Source of the DNA: Chryseobacterium sp.
Lineage (GTDB): Bacteria; Bacteroidota; Bacteroidia; Flavobacteriales; Weeksellaceae
Assembly (NCBI GenBank): GCA_030146295.1
Contig: JASLCD010000067.1
Coordinates: 1-11,493 of the forward strand
Length of the DNA: 11,493 nucleotides
Reading direction: 5' to 3'
Numbering within the stretch: position 1 is the first letter of the stretch; the number at the start of each line of letters is the position of its first letter. The translations under genes and the position numbers were made by a program. Shown in pieces: positions 1 to 6,706 of the stretch. The notes beneath the pieces were generated by a model. That model was not told the origin of the DNA. It worked only from the letters and a program-made list of their open reading frames with translations, and ran no database searches.

Positions 1-753
1 GGAAGAGCTCACGACAGAGAAATCATCAAAAAAGTAGAAAAATATCTTGCTGACCATGATACAACAGGTCTTGACATCAGAATTCTTGATGTAAAAGATG
101 CCATGACTGAAACGCTGAAGAGAGCAAGAGAAGGTAAAGACACCATCTCTGTTTCCGGAAACGTATTGAGAGATTATTTAACAGACCTTTTCCCTATCCT
201 TGAGCTTGGTACTTCTGCAAAAATGCTTTCTATCGTTCCTTTGATGAACGGTGGTGGTCTATTTGAAACAGGTGCCGGAGGTTCTGCTCCAAAACACGTT
301 GAGCAGTTCTTAGAGGAAGGATACCTAAGATGGGATTCTCTGGGTGAATTCCTAGCACTTCAGGCTTCTTTAGAGCACTTGGCACAAACTCAGGGGAATA
401 CAAAATCTCAGGTTTTAGCGGATGCGTTGGATGAAGCTAATGCTAAATTCTTAGCTACAGATAAATCTCCTGCAAGAAAAGTAGGTCAGATTGACAACAG
501 AGGTTCTCACTTCTACCTGGCAATGTATTGGGCTGAAGCGTTAGCTAACCAGACTGCTGATGCAGAATTGGCGGCTAAGTTTGCTCCGGTGGCACAGGCA
601 ATGCAGGAAAATGAAGAGGTAATCAACGCAGAATTAATTGGTGCTCAGGGTAAACCTCAAAACATTGAAGGATACTACAAAACTGATACTTATAAAACGT
701 ATGCAGCGATGCGACCTAGCACTGTTTTAAATGAAATCATTGACGGAATTTAA
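1..753 (+). CDS. icd: NADP-dependent isocitrate dehydrogenase, monomeric type (3' part, 5' end outside window)
   Basis: This is the C-terminal 250 residues of the large single-subunit isocitrate dehydrogenase, which makes 2-oxoglutarate, CO2 and NADPH in the cytosolic TCA cycle. The frame is open from base 1, so the start lies upstream; the family is usually about 740 residues. Visible family blocks are the GTSAKMLS segment, the glycine-rich GLFETGAGGSAPKHV stretch and LRWDSLGEF. His99, Arg110 and Arg159 (window numbering) are spaced 11 and 49 residues apart. That matches what I recall of the Azotobacter enzyme's contacts to the NADP 2'-phosphate, so NADP specificity is expected. The C-terminus (AAMRPSTVLNEIIDGI) is typical and intact. 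The gene is followed by its own terminator and looks unrelated to the genes downstream. Confidence 0.93.
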   Translation, partial: GRAHDREIIKKVEKYLADHDTTGLDIRILDVKDAMTETLKRAREGKDTISVSGNVLRDYLTDLFPILELGTSAKMLSIVPLMNGGGLFETGAGGSAPKHVEQFLEEGYLRWDSLGEFLALQASLEHLAQTQGNTKSQVLADALDEANAKFLATDKSPARKVGQIDNRGSHFYLAMYWAEALANQTADAELAAKFAPVAQAMQENEEVINAELIGAQGKPQNIEGYYKTDTYKTYAAMRPSTVLNEIIDGI

Positions 754-773
754 TTGTTCGTTTTGATATAAAT

Positions 774-803
774 AAAAGCTCCTTTTTTAAAGGGGCTTTT
801 TTT
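774..803 (+). terminator. Rho-independent terminator after icd
   Basis: An 8-bp stem (AAAGCTCC at 775-782 with GGGGCTTT at 792-799, one G-T pair) is followed by a T run to 803. It lies 21 bases after the icd stop codon. Confidence 0.8.
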
Positions 804-810
804 GTGAATG

Positions 811-927
811 ACCACCCCGTTAAAAATTCTTGAATTTTCACCACCTCTCCAAAGGAAGTGAACTGAGCACATTTTCATTAATCAAGGTTAACATCAGCAG
901 AGCTCCCTAATATCTGCAACTTATTCT
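811..927. repeat. Degenerate copy of a dispersed intergenic repeat (CACCCCGT family)
   Basis: The stretch aligns with 7273-7400. Shared blocks are ACCACCCCGT, AAAAATTCTTGAATTTT (AAAAATTCTTTGAATTTT in the other copy), a CCACC-CTCC segment, GAGCAC versus AAGCAC, and CCCTAAT followed by CTGCAAC. In this copy the AT-rich palindrome keeps a 7-bp stem, while the GC-rich palindrome that is perfect at 7307-7323 has decayed. Both copies sit directly after the 3' end of a minus-strand gene, in the same orientation. I recall similar elements scattered through Chryseobacterium intergenic regions, but I could not search. Confidence 0.65.
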
Positions 928-1287
928 TTATCTATCCTCCACAATCACCCTTCTATGCTCTCTGCCCCAGTTGATCATTTCCTGGATGATATTTCCAAAA
1001 GTTCTGCAATATTCTGTGGGTTCGTATTCTATTAATACTGGAGTTTCCGGATAGACATTACGTTTTACAAGTTTGTTCAGTTCCATGTCTTTCAATTCTT
1101 TTGAAAGCATTCTTGTGGTGATGCCGGGAATACTCCGTTCAATTTCTCTGAAACGCCTGTTTCCGTTACAAAGCGAATTAATCACAGGAATTCTCCATTT
1201 CCCTCCGATAAAATAAAGGGTATCCTGTAAGGCTCTAAGTTCTTCGTTCTGATCTCTTTCCATAATGGCAAAATTAAGTGATATCAT
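928..1287 (-). CDS. HxlR-family winged-helix transcriptional regulator
   Basis: This 119-residue protein is a MarR-like dimeric DNA-binding regulator of the HxlR family. The hallmark GGKWRIPVI block is at residues 28-36, the predicted recognition helix is around GITTRMLSKELKDMELNKLV (55-74), and the wing follows at 78-94 with the YPETPVLIEYEPTEYC pattern. It lacks the N-terminal cysteine used for redox sensing by YodB/HypR-type members; its only cysteines are Cys40 and Cys94. Translation could also start at Met9 (1263), since neither start has a clear Shine-Dalgarno. The gene is divergent from a short-chain dehydrogenase gene with 77 bp between starts, and this arrangement usually means the regulator represses its neighbour and itself. 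The ligand or stress it senses cannot be read from the sequence. Confidence 0.9.
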   Translation of the reverse strand: MISLNFAIMERDQNEELRALQDTLYFIGGKWRIPVINSLCNGNRRFREIERSIPGITTRMLSKELKDMELNKLVKRNVYPETPVLIEYEPTEYCRTFGNIIQEMINWGREHRRVIVEDR

Positions 1288-1315
1288 GAATGATACTGAT
1301 ATACTCTGTGATACT

Positions 1316-1332
1316 GGTTACAAAAGTATACC
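1316..1332. promoter_or_regulatory. Candidate HxlR operator overlapping both divergent promoters
   Basis: GGTTACAAAAGTATACC is an imperfect palindrome with arms GGT.TAC and GTA.ACC. It overlaps the -7 box of the HxlR promoter and covers the -33 region of the dehydrogenase promoter. A regulator bound here would block both. Position and symmetry support this; binding is inferred. Confidence 0.5.
1321..1328 (-). promoter_or_regulatory. -7 element of the HxlR gene promoter
   Basis: On the minus strand this reads TACTTTTG, an exact match to the Bacteroidota consensus TAnnTTTG. A TTTG at 1351-1354 lies 22 bases upstream as a possible -33 element. Transcription would start near 1314, giving a leader of roughly 25 bases. 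Confidence 0.5.
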
Positions 1333-1341
1333 ATTTTGAAA

Positions 1342-1349
1342 TAACTTTG
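1342..1349 (+). promoter_or_regulatory. -7 element of the short-chain dehydrogenase promoter
   Basis: TAACTTTG matches TAnnTTTG exactly. It lies 15 bases before the chosen ATG at 1365, so the leader is very short. No clear TTG -33 element is present; that region is occupied by the palindrome at 1316-1332. Confidence 0.55.
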
Positions 1350-1364
1350 TCAAAAAAATTTACA

Positions 1365-2111
1365 ATGAAAAAATTCAGTAACAAACTGGCAGTTGTGACA
1401 GGAGGAAACAGCGGAATTGGATTCGCTGCAGCAAAAGAACTTATTACAGAAGGTGCAACGGTAATCATCACAGGAAGACGAAAAGAAGCAGTAGAAAAAG
1501 CTGCGACTGAATTGGGTGCCATTCCATTCACTGCAGATCAGGCTAATCTTAATGACATTGATCTGTTAAAAAACGAAGTGGAGAAACAGTTCGGAAAAGC
1601 AGATATCCTGTTTATCAATGCAGGAATTACAGGAAGCCTGACTCCGATTGAAAATATGGATGTTGAAAATTTTGACCAGGTTATGAATATCAATTTCAGG
1701 GGGGCTTATTTTACGTTAAGCAAATTTACTCCTTTATTGAATGACGGAGCTTCAGTGATCTTTTTATCTTCCATTGTGGCTTCTACCTACAAACCTAACA
1801 GCTCAGTTTATCAGGCAAGCAAGGCAGCCTTGAACTCTATTGCAAAGACGGCAGCGGCTGAGCTGGCACCCAGAAAAATAAGAGTGAATATGATAAGCCC
1901 CGGTCCTATAAAAACAGAAATCATGAGTAAAGCCGGCCTGGATGAAGAGACTTTGAAGAATATTCAAAGCCATCTCATAGATCAGATTCCCATGAAAAAA
2001 ATGGGAACGGCTGACGAAGTCGCCAAGCTGGTTACGTATTTATCAGATGATCAGCTTTCAGGATTTATCACAGGTACTGAAATTGTGATTGATGGCGGCA
2101 TTACTTTATAA
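1365..2111 (+). CDS. Short-chain dehydrogenase/reductase (classical SDR, likely NADPH-dependent)
   Basis: A 248-residue cytosolic oxidoreductase with a single Rossmann fold. The cofactor motif TGGNSGIG is at residues 12-19, NAG at 85-87, and the catalytic set is Asn110, Ser136, Tyr149 and Lys153 (YQASK). Arg38-Arg39 after the second beta strand favours NADP(H) over NAD(H). The PGPIKTE motif after the active site and the GTEIVIDGG C-terminus are typical. I start it at Met 1365 rather than the in-frame ATG at 1290. The extra 25 residues have no family counterpart, and the promoter at 1342-1349 lies inside them. The substrate is unknown. Its divergent HxlR partner suggests induction by an electrophile or xenobiotic, which is a guess from context. 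Confidence 0.92.
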   Translation: MKKFSNKLAVVTGGNSGIGFAAAKELITEGATVIITGRRKEAVEKAATELGAIPFTADQANLNDIDLLKNEVEKQFGKADILFINAGITGSLTPIENMDVENFDQVMNINFRGAYFTLSKFTPLLNDGASVIFLSSIVASTYKPNSSVYQASKAALNSIAKTAAAELAPRKIRVNMISPGPIKTEIMSKAGLDEETLKNIQSHLIDQIPMKKMGTADEVAKLVTYLSDDQLSGFITGTEIVIDGGITL

Positions 2112-2126
2112 AAGATAGGTTTCATC

Positions 2127-2158
2127 AAATCCCGGCAGCACAGTTACCGGGATTTTTT
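2127..2158 (+). terminator. Rho-independent terminator after the SDR gene
   Basis: A 9-bp perfect stem (AAATCCCGG 2127-2135, CCGGGATTT 2147-2155) with an 11-base loop is followed by a T run. Confidence 0.85.
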
Positions 2159-2181
2159 GTGGCTATTTTCGGGGCTCATAA

Positions 2182-2211
2182 TTCCGGATTCATCTTTAGA
2201 TTTGTCCGGTT
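2182..2211 (+). promoter_or_regulatory. Candidate LytTR regulator site, copy 1
   Basis: Two half-sites centred on TCCGG (2183-2187 and 2205-2209) are 22 bp apart. The whole element matches 5797-5826 at 27 of 30 positions and includes the identical block GATTTGTCCGGTT. It ends exactly 37 bases before a TACTTTTG box, as the other copy does. LytTR regulators typically bind two direct repeats about two helical turns apart upstream of the promoter. Binding by the response regulator encoded at 4846-5610 is inferred. Confidence 0.6.
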
Positions 2212-2248
2212 CAGCCTGTTTCTCATTTCACAGCATATGTTATCCCTC

Positions 2249-2256
2249 TACTTTTG
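2249..2256 (+). promoter_or_regulatory. -7 element of the dihaem protein operon
   Basis: TACTTTTG, an exact TAnnTTTG match, lies 25 bases before the ATG. No TTG is found at the expected -33 distance, which fits an activator-dependent promoter. Confidence 0.65.
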
Positions 2257-2281
2257 ATCCAGAAATAAAACAATACTCATT

Positions 2282-3181
2282 ATGGATACCGTAAAGAAAA
2301 AAAGAAATCCCATTGCCATAGTATTTCTGGCCATACTAGGAATTTTCGGAGGACTGCAGCTGTTCAGCAAACCTTTGGAAGGGAAACCGGTTACAGGAAA
2401 AATTGAAGCGCCAAGGGAGGTGATCAGTATTCTCGAAAACTCATGTTTCAACTGTCATTCCAACCAGCAAAACCTGAGCTGGTATGATAAAATAGCTCCG
2501 GTTTCGTGGGCCGTCAACAAAGATATCAAAAGAGCAAGAGAGGTTTTGAATTTCTCAGAATGGGAAAAATATTCACCGGCGGAGCATCAGGGAAAAATGT
2601 ATGCTATTCTCAATATGATGCAAAGTGGGAAAATGCCTCTTCATGAGTATACTCTACTGCATCCTTCGGCTAAGATTACAGAAAAAGATATTGAAGTTAT
2701 TAAAAAATACACTCTTTCATTATCCTCGGTACCTTCATCAGTACAACATAAAACTGAGCCTCTCCTATCCACTCCTACTATCCCCATCGCCACTCCTGAA
2801 AAATTTCCTGTATCTCCTAATGGAGTTCAATACACTGATGATTTTAAAAACTGGAAAGTGATCAGTATGAGTACTCTTTTTGACAATTCTATCCGTGTAA
2901 TCTATGGAAATGATATCGCTGTAAAAGCTGTGGAAACAGAAAACTTTCATCCATGGCCAGACGGAAGCATTGTTGTGAAATCTGTCTGGAAACAGGAAGT
3001 ACTTCCTGACGGAGAAATCAGACCCGGAAAATTTATCAATGCCCAGTTTATGGTAAAAGACTCAAAGCAATATAAAGATACTGAAGGTTGGGGATTTGCA
3101 AAATTCTCCGGAGATGATCTTCATCCAACCGGAAAAACAGCATCTTTTGCCAAAGAGTCCTGCATTGCCTGCCACAGGTAG
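2282..3181 (+). CDS. Membrane-anchored dihaem protein: haem-binding domain fused to a cytochrome P460-like domain
   Basis: A 299-residue protein with a short basic N-terminus and one membrane segment (about residues 9-28), so the rest should face the periplasm. Residues about 40-145 match the Haem_bd type: a CFNCH haem-c motif at 55-59, then WYDKIAPVSWAVNKDIKRAREVLNF in two recognisable blocks. A Ser/Pro/Thr-rich linker (about 146-180) leads to a cytochrome P460-like domain (181-299) with SMSTLF, YGND, WPDGSIVVKSVWK and FMVKDSKQYKDTEGWGFAKF features. It ends in CIACH at 294-298. Two c-type haems are therefore expected. Known P460 proteins oxidise hydroxylamine or bind small oxidants; the activity here is unknown. 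The gene is first of a probable pair and has its own LytTR-like site upstream. The domain order is clear, the function is not. Confidence 0.85.
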   Translation: MDTVKKKRNPIAIVFLAILGIFGGLQLFSKPLEGKPVTGKIEAPREVISILENSCFNCHSNQQNLSWYDKIAPVSWAVNKDIKRAREVLNFSEWEKYSPAEHQGKMYAILNMMQSGKMPLHEYTLLHPSAKITEKDIEVIKKYTLSLSSVPSSVQHKTEPLLSTPTIPIATPEKFPVSPNGVQYTDDFKNWKVISMSTLFDNSIRVIYGNDIAVKAVETENFHPWPDGSIVVKSVWKQEVLPDGEIRPGKFINAQFMVKDSKQYKDTEGWGFAKFSGDDLHPTGKTASFAKESCIACHR

Positions 3182-3208
3182 CTTGCCGAAAAAACAGGCT
3201 ATCTTTTT
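3179..3208 (+). terminator. Weak hairpin with T run between the two P460-type genes
   Basis: TAGCTTG (3179-3185) pairs with CAGGCTA (3195-3201) with one G-T pair, followed by TCTTTTT. It overlaps the stop codon of the dihaem gene. It may only partly stop transcription, lowering expression of the lipoprotein gene, since I see no good promoter between 3182 and 3261. Confidence 0.4.
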
Positions 3209-3261
3209 GATGTTCCAATGAAAGTAAATACCCAAAGATTAATCCAAAATTTACAGAAAAA

Positions 3262-3705
3262 ATGAAAAATACAATCCTGATTTTACTGGTAAGCCTTGTT
3301 TCTCTTACCGCTTGCAGCAAAGAAAATAATGATAAAGATAATGGACTTTCAAGGGTTGTCTTTAACCCGGGTCCGCTCAGGTTCATTTCCAATTCTTTAA
3401 ATCCTAAAAAAGAAACCATGTCTGCTTTATATGGAAATGAAAAGGCATTGGAATCTTTATCAAAGGAAAGTCAGACACCAGAATCCGGTGCTGTTATGAA
3501 ACTTGTGACATGGCGATATCATGACAATCCTCAATATATCGGCGGAACCATCACCGGAGAACTCGTAAGTATTGAAACCGTTCAGGCTGATCCCCATGGA
3601 AACATTTCCTATGAAATTAAAAATGATACGGCAAAAGACAGTTCTCCCAACAGAGAAGAAAGAATACAATATTTTATGAGTTACCGCCCTGTCAGCAGAC
3701 CATAA
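3262..3705 (+). CDS. Lipoprotein with a cytochrome P460-like domain lacking a haem motif
   Basis: A 147-residue exported protein. A lipoprotein signal with lipobox LTAC puts the lipid-modified cysteine at residue 18. The rest has no other cysteine, so it has no CxxCH haem-c site. Its core resembles the P460 domain of the gene just upstream. TMSALYGNEKA (52-62) parallels SMSTLFD...YGNDIA, and a Gly-Ala/Ser start of GAVMKLVTW (76-84) parallels GSIVVKSVW, with the YGN-to-Gly distance nearly the same (19 versus 20 residues). The C-terminus RIQYFMSYRPVSRP also fits small P460-family proteins as I remember them. It lies 80 bp after the dihaem gene with no evident promoter, so co-transcription is likely. 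A role as a partner or a ligand-binding relative without haem is inference. Confidence 0.75.
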   Translation: MKNTILILLVSLVSLTACSKENNDKDNGLSRVVFNPGPLRFISNSLNPKKETMSALYGNEKALESLSKESQTPESGAVMKLVTWRYHDNPQYIGGTITGELVSIETVQADPHGNISYEIKNDTAKDSSPNREERIQYFMSYRPVSRP

Positions 3706-3731
3706 AAGGCGAACTCAGAATCCTTTTTTTA
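3704..3731 (+). terminator. Possible weak terminator after the P460-like lipoprotein gene
   Basis: AAAAGG and CCTTTT form a 6-bp AT-rich stem around a 12-base loop, followed by more T residues. The rest of the gap to the kinase gene (to 3851) shows no further structure and no exact TAnnTTTG box. Confidence 0.35.
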
Positions 3732-3851
3732 TAAGTGTTTATTCTGATAAAACCAATACACAAGAAATGAAAATAAAACTCCCGTTTCACTATTTATCAT
3801 AATATTTTCAATAAAAAACATTAATTTAACCTTTTCAAATCAGCAGGTTCC

Positions 3852-4865
3852 ATGCAACAGCAAAAAATAAAAATTTCACAAGCTATTATCTGGATAAGCT
3901 CCATTTTTCTGGGCATTTTATCTTCTGTACCTCAGCTTGCCTCTCATGAATTCAACTGGAAAGAAGCGGCAGTCAACTCAGCAATTACGGCAGCATTTTC
4001 CGTCATCATGTGGTATGTTAATATTTATATTCTGAACCGTACAGCAAAACGAAGACAGCATATTTCCTATTCCAGATTGATGGTGGTACTGGCTTTTGGA
4101 ATGGTGATTATGTTTGGACTTGCTTGGATTCAGCAGCTTATTTTATCTCATATCAATTTCGGACCTGTTATGCTGATGATTGAGGTAAGAGGAATCTTAA
4201 TCAATCTGGTGTGCTATATGTTTCTGAATTTGCTTCAGAATAATTATACGGGTCAGCAGGTACAGCTGGAGCTGGAGAAGGTAAAAAGTGATAATCTGGG
4301 AGCTCAGTATGAATTACTGAAACAGCAGATCAACCCTCATTTTCTTTTTAACAGTCTGAATACGCTAAAATTAATGGCAGAAACACATGACGAGGAAACA
4401 GTTGATTTCATTGTAAAGCTTTCCGATTTTTACCGGTTTACCCTTGAAAGCAGAAAACTTGATCTGATCAGTGTTCAGGAAGAAATGAAAATCGTAGATG
4501 CTTATCTTTTTCTTCAGAAGGCCCGTTTTGGTGAAGGAATTTTGTTTACCAACGAGCTCGGAAAAGAAACGGGCAAAACACTTATTCCTCCTTTTACCCT
4601 TCAGCTTTTGGTGGAAAACTGCATCAAGCACAATATTGTTTCCCAAAGCAAACCTTTGTACATTAAAATCTATACTGCAGATGATCAAATCGTTATTGAA
4701 AACCCTATACAGCGAAAGGTAAACACTGAAGACTCTCTGGGGGTTGGACTTGACAACATTAAAATGCGTTATAAACACTTACTGGAAAAGGAAATTACAA
4801 TTAACTCAGACGGAAAAACTTTCCAGATAAAATTACCATTAATTCATGAATATCATCATTATTGA
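3852..4865 (+). CDS. LytS/YehU-type sensor histidine kinase
   Basis: A 337-residue inner-membrane kinase of the His_kinase (PF06580) class that works with LytTR regulators. Four predicted membrane segments (about 12-28, 40-62, 75-98, 103-128) have no large extracytoplasmic sensor domain, so the stimulus is probably sensed in or at the membrane. A coiled linker (about 134-157) leads to the phosphoacceptor block QQINPHFLFNSLN with His163. The ATP-binding N-box is QLLVENCIKHNI (251-262) and the G-box is LGVGLDNIKMRY (296-307). The 3' end overlaps the regulator gene by 20 bp, which implies translational coupling. I see no LytTR-like site in front of it, so it may not be autoregulated. The signal is unknown. 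Confidence 0.92.
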   Translation: MQQQKIKISQAIIWISSIFLGILSSVPQLASHEFNWKEAAVNSAITAAFSVIMWYVNIYILNRTAKRRQHISYSRLMVVLAFGMVIMFGLAWIQQLILSHINFGPVMLMIEVRGILINLVCYMFLNLLQNNYTGQQVQLELEKVKSDNLGAQYELLKQQINPHFLFNSLNTLKLMAETHDEETVDFIVKLSDFYRFTLESRKLDLISVQEEMKIVDAYLFLQKARFGEGILFTNELGKETGKTLIPPFTLQLLVENCIKHNIVSQSKPLYIKIYTADDQIVIENPIQRKVNTEDSLGVGLDNIKMRYKHLLEKEITINSDGKTFQIKLPLIHEYHHY

Positions 4866-5610
4866 AGACGAATTCAGGGCTGCAAAATCCCTTCAGAATT
4901 TAATTTCAGATTTAAAACCGGACTCAAAGATACTGGGTGTTTACGACAGTATTGAAACAAGTATTGAGGGCTTGAAGGATGTAAAACCCGATCTTATTTT
5001 TATGGATATCCAGCTTTCAGACGGACTTTCATTTGAGATTTTCAAATCGGTAGACATTACATGCCCTGTTGTTTTCTGTACGGCCTTTGACCAGTATATG
5101 CTGGATGCTTTTAAGAGCAAAGGTGTTGACTATGTTTTAAAACCATTTTCCAAAGAAGATATTGCTGAAGCTTTGAGAAAGGTTGACGAGCTGAAAAAAT
5201 TCTTTCAGAAAAATGACCTTCCTGATCTGGAATTGCTGATACAAAAAATCAATCAGCCTGCTCCTGCCGGTAAGAGTAATTTTCTGGTTTTTAAAAATCA
5301 AAAATATACTACGGTTCTTACCGAAGACATTGCCTATTTTTATATTCATAATGAAATCACGCATCTGGTAACATTTGCAAAGGAGCAATTTCCCCTTAGT
5401 CAGCCTTTGGGACAAGTTGCGGAACAGGTCTCTGATAAGCAGTTCTTCAGAGTCAACAGGCAATACTTGGTCAATTTTAAAGCCATTAAGGAGATGGAAC
5501 ATTATTTTCAGCGCAAAATATTGGTAAAACTGACTGTAGAAACTCCCGAAAAACTTCTCATTAATAAAGAGAAAACCCACAGTTTCTTTACCTGGCTGGA
5601 GGACAGATAA
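4846..5610 (+). CDS. LytTR-family response regulator
   Basis: A 254-residue cytosolic two-component regulator. The receiver domain (1-120) has the acidic pair Glu7-Asp8, phosphoacceptor Asp54 (FMDIQLSDG), Thr79 and Lys99-Pro100, so all key phosphorylation residues are present. The LytTR DNA-binding domain spans about 144-251 and contains the typical FFRVNRQYLVNFKAI block near residue 200. It should be phosphorylated by the kinase encoded immediately upstream, whose reading frame it overlaps by 20 bp. Likely targets are the two flanking operons starting at 2282 and 5888, which share a 30-bp element with LytTR-like geometry. That target assignment is inferred from motif and synteny. Confidence 0.94.
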   Translation: MNIIIIEDEFRAAKSLQNLISDLKPDSKILGVYDSIETSIEGLKDVKPDLIFMDIQLSDGLSFEIFKSVDITCPVVFCTAFDQYMLDAFKSKGVDYVLKPFSKEDIAEALRKVDELKKFFQKNDLPDLELLIQKINQPAPAGKSNFLVFKNQKYTTVLTEDIAYFYIHNEITHLVTFAKEQFPLSQPLGQVAEQVSDKQFFRVNRQYLVNFKAIKEMEHYFQRKILVKLTVETPEKLLINKEKTHSFFTWLEDR

Positions 5611-5623
5611 AAGGCAAGGAAGC

Positions 5624-5651
5624 AGAAAGTCATTATAATATATTGACTTTC
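5624..5651 (+). terminator. First hairpin after the response regulator gene
   Basis: A 9-bp perfect inverted repeat, AGAAAGTCA (5624-5632) and TGACTTTCT (5643-5651), encloses an AT-rich loop. The following T run is weak, so it may act as a transcript end-stabilising hairpin with the one next to it. Confidence 0.45.
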
Positions 5652-5665
5652 TTAGAATATATGAC

Positions 5666-5696
5666 AGCCCTGATCATAACGATCAGGGTTATTTCA
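5666..5696 (+). terminator. Second hairpin / terminator after the response regulator gene
   Basis: CCCTGATC (5668-5675) pairs perfectly with GATCAGGG (5681-5688) around the loop ATAAC. TTATTT follows. It separates the two-component genes from the DUF1223 operon. The next 100 bases (5697-5796) are pyrimidine-rich with nothing I recognise. Confidence 0.6.
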
Positions 5697-5796
5697 ATTT
5701 GATTTCACTGATCATTTCTGAAAAACCTGATTCTCCCCAACAAAACTCCCGGTCAAGACTCTCCTCTTCCCTTCTTAAAAATATCCCCCTTACAAT

Positions 5797-5826
5797 TTCC
5801 TGATTCACCTTTTGATTTGTCCGGTT
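5797..5826 (+). promoter_or_regulatory. Candidate LytTR regulator site, copy 2
   Basis: Half-sites TCCTG (5798-5802) and TCCGG (5820-5824) are 22 bp apart. The sequence matches copy 1 at 27 of 30 positions. The distance from its end to the TACTTTTG box is 37 bases, identical to copy 1, while the spacer sequence itself differs. This pattern points to a bound regulator rather than to a recent duplication of the whole region. Confidence 0.6.
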
Positions 5827-5863
5827 AACCCTTTTTTGTATTCTTTTGCCTTAATGAAGTATC

Positions 5864-5871
5864 TACTTTTG
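5864..5871 (+). promoter_or_regulatory. -7 element of the DUF1223/DoxX operon
   Basis: TACTTTTG, an exact TAnnTTTG match, lies 16 bases before the ATG. The only nearby TTTG (5845-5848) is too close to serve as a standard -33 element, consistent with activator dependence. Confidence 0.65.
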
Positions 5872-5887
5872 AATCAAATTAAAAGAC

Positions 5888-6664
5888 ATGATACTAAAAA
5901 ACTTAATCGCAGTAAGCGCTTTCACCACAATATTATTTGCTACCTCAGCATTTATTCATCAGGATAAAGTACAAAAGACAGCACAACATCCCACATCTGA
6001 AAACAATGGTTTTGCGGTCCTTGAACTCTTCACCTCAGAAGGCTGTTCCAGCTGCCCTCCGGCAGATGACCTGATGGGCAAAATCGAAAAGGAATATAAG
6101 AACGAACCGGTTTACCTGCTCTCTTACCATGTTGATTACTGGAACCGACTCGGATGGAAAGACCGGTTCAGTTCTACAGAGAATTCGCAGCGACAACAGC
6201 AATACAGCCGTATATTGAATTCGCAGGTGTACACTCCACAGCTTGTGGTCAATGGAAAAACGGAATTTGTAGGTTCTGATGAAAACAATATCCGAAACTC
6301 CATTCAGGAAGCCCTGCTTACCTCTAAGAAGATCAATGTAGAGCTATCGGCAAACGTTTCTGAGCATAAAATTGATGTTCAATACAAAGCCTCTTCTTCT
6401 GATCCTAAGAATATGCTTCTTGTTAATCTGGTTGAAAAACATTCTTCTACTCAGGTAGGAAAAGGTGAAAATGAAGGCCGTTATCTGCATCATTGGCAAA
6501 TCGTTCACAAGCAAAACCAAGTTTCATTAAATAAACAACAGGAAGGAACAACCACATTTAAACTTCCGGAAGGTTTTTCTCCAGAAAAATGGGAAGTTAT
6601 AGCTTTTATTCAAAATCCAAAAACGGGAGAGATATCAGGATCGGCAAAAACAGCTTTTAAATAA
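5888..6664 (+). CDS. DUF1223 family secreted thioredoxin-like protein
   Basis: A 258-residue protein with an N-terminal signal or membrane anchor (hydrophobic residues about 4-23), so it should act in the periplasm. The DUF1223 signature is clear: VLELFTSEGCSSCPPADD with the CxxC pair Cys53/Cys56, then LLSYHVDYWNRLGWKDRFSS (about 77-96), then YTPQLVVNG (115-123) where thioredoxin folds carry the cis-proline. The C-terminal part (from about 147) is a beta-rich region of unknown role. A thiol-disulfide function is likely from the fold, but the substrate is unknown for the family. It heads an operon with a DoxX-like gene 42 bp downstream and is preceded by the second LytTR-like site. Confidence 0.88.
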   Translation: MILKNLIAVSAFTTILFATSAFIHQDKVQKTAQHPTSENNGFAVLELFTSEGCSSCPPADDLMGKIEKEYKNEPVYLLSYHVDYWNRLGWKDRFSSTENSQRQQQYSRILNSQVYTPQLVVNGKTEFVGSDENNIRNSIQEALLTSKKINVELSANVSEHKIDVQYKASSSDPKNMLLVNLVEKHSSTQVGKGENEGRYLHHWQIVHKQNQVSLNKQQEGTTTFKLPEGFSPEKWEVIAFIQNPKTGEISGSAKTAFK

Positions 6665-6706
6665 CTTTTATATAACACAGTAATAACAACTAAAAATAAT
6701 ACTACA

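Noticed and set aside
1290..1364. An N-terminal extension of 25 residues on the short-chain dehydrogenase.
   Set aside because: It has no family counterpart and contains the predicted promoter and operator; the SDR fold begins normally from Met at 1365.
2127..2158. An attachment site or mobile-element boundary near the palindrome after the SDR gene.
   Set aside because: It is an ordinary terminator stem with a T run; there is no integrase or repeated end nearby.
4371..5580. Long open frames antisense to the kinase and response regulator genes.
   Set aside because: They lie opposite confident genes, have no recognisable domains, and their composition looks like a complement of coding sequence.
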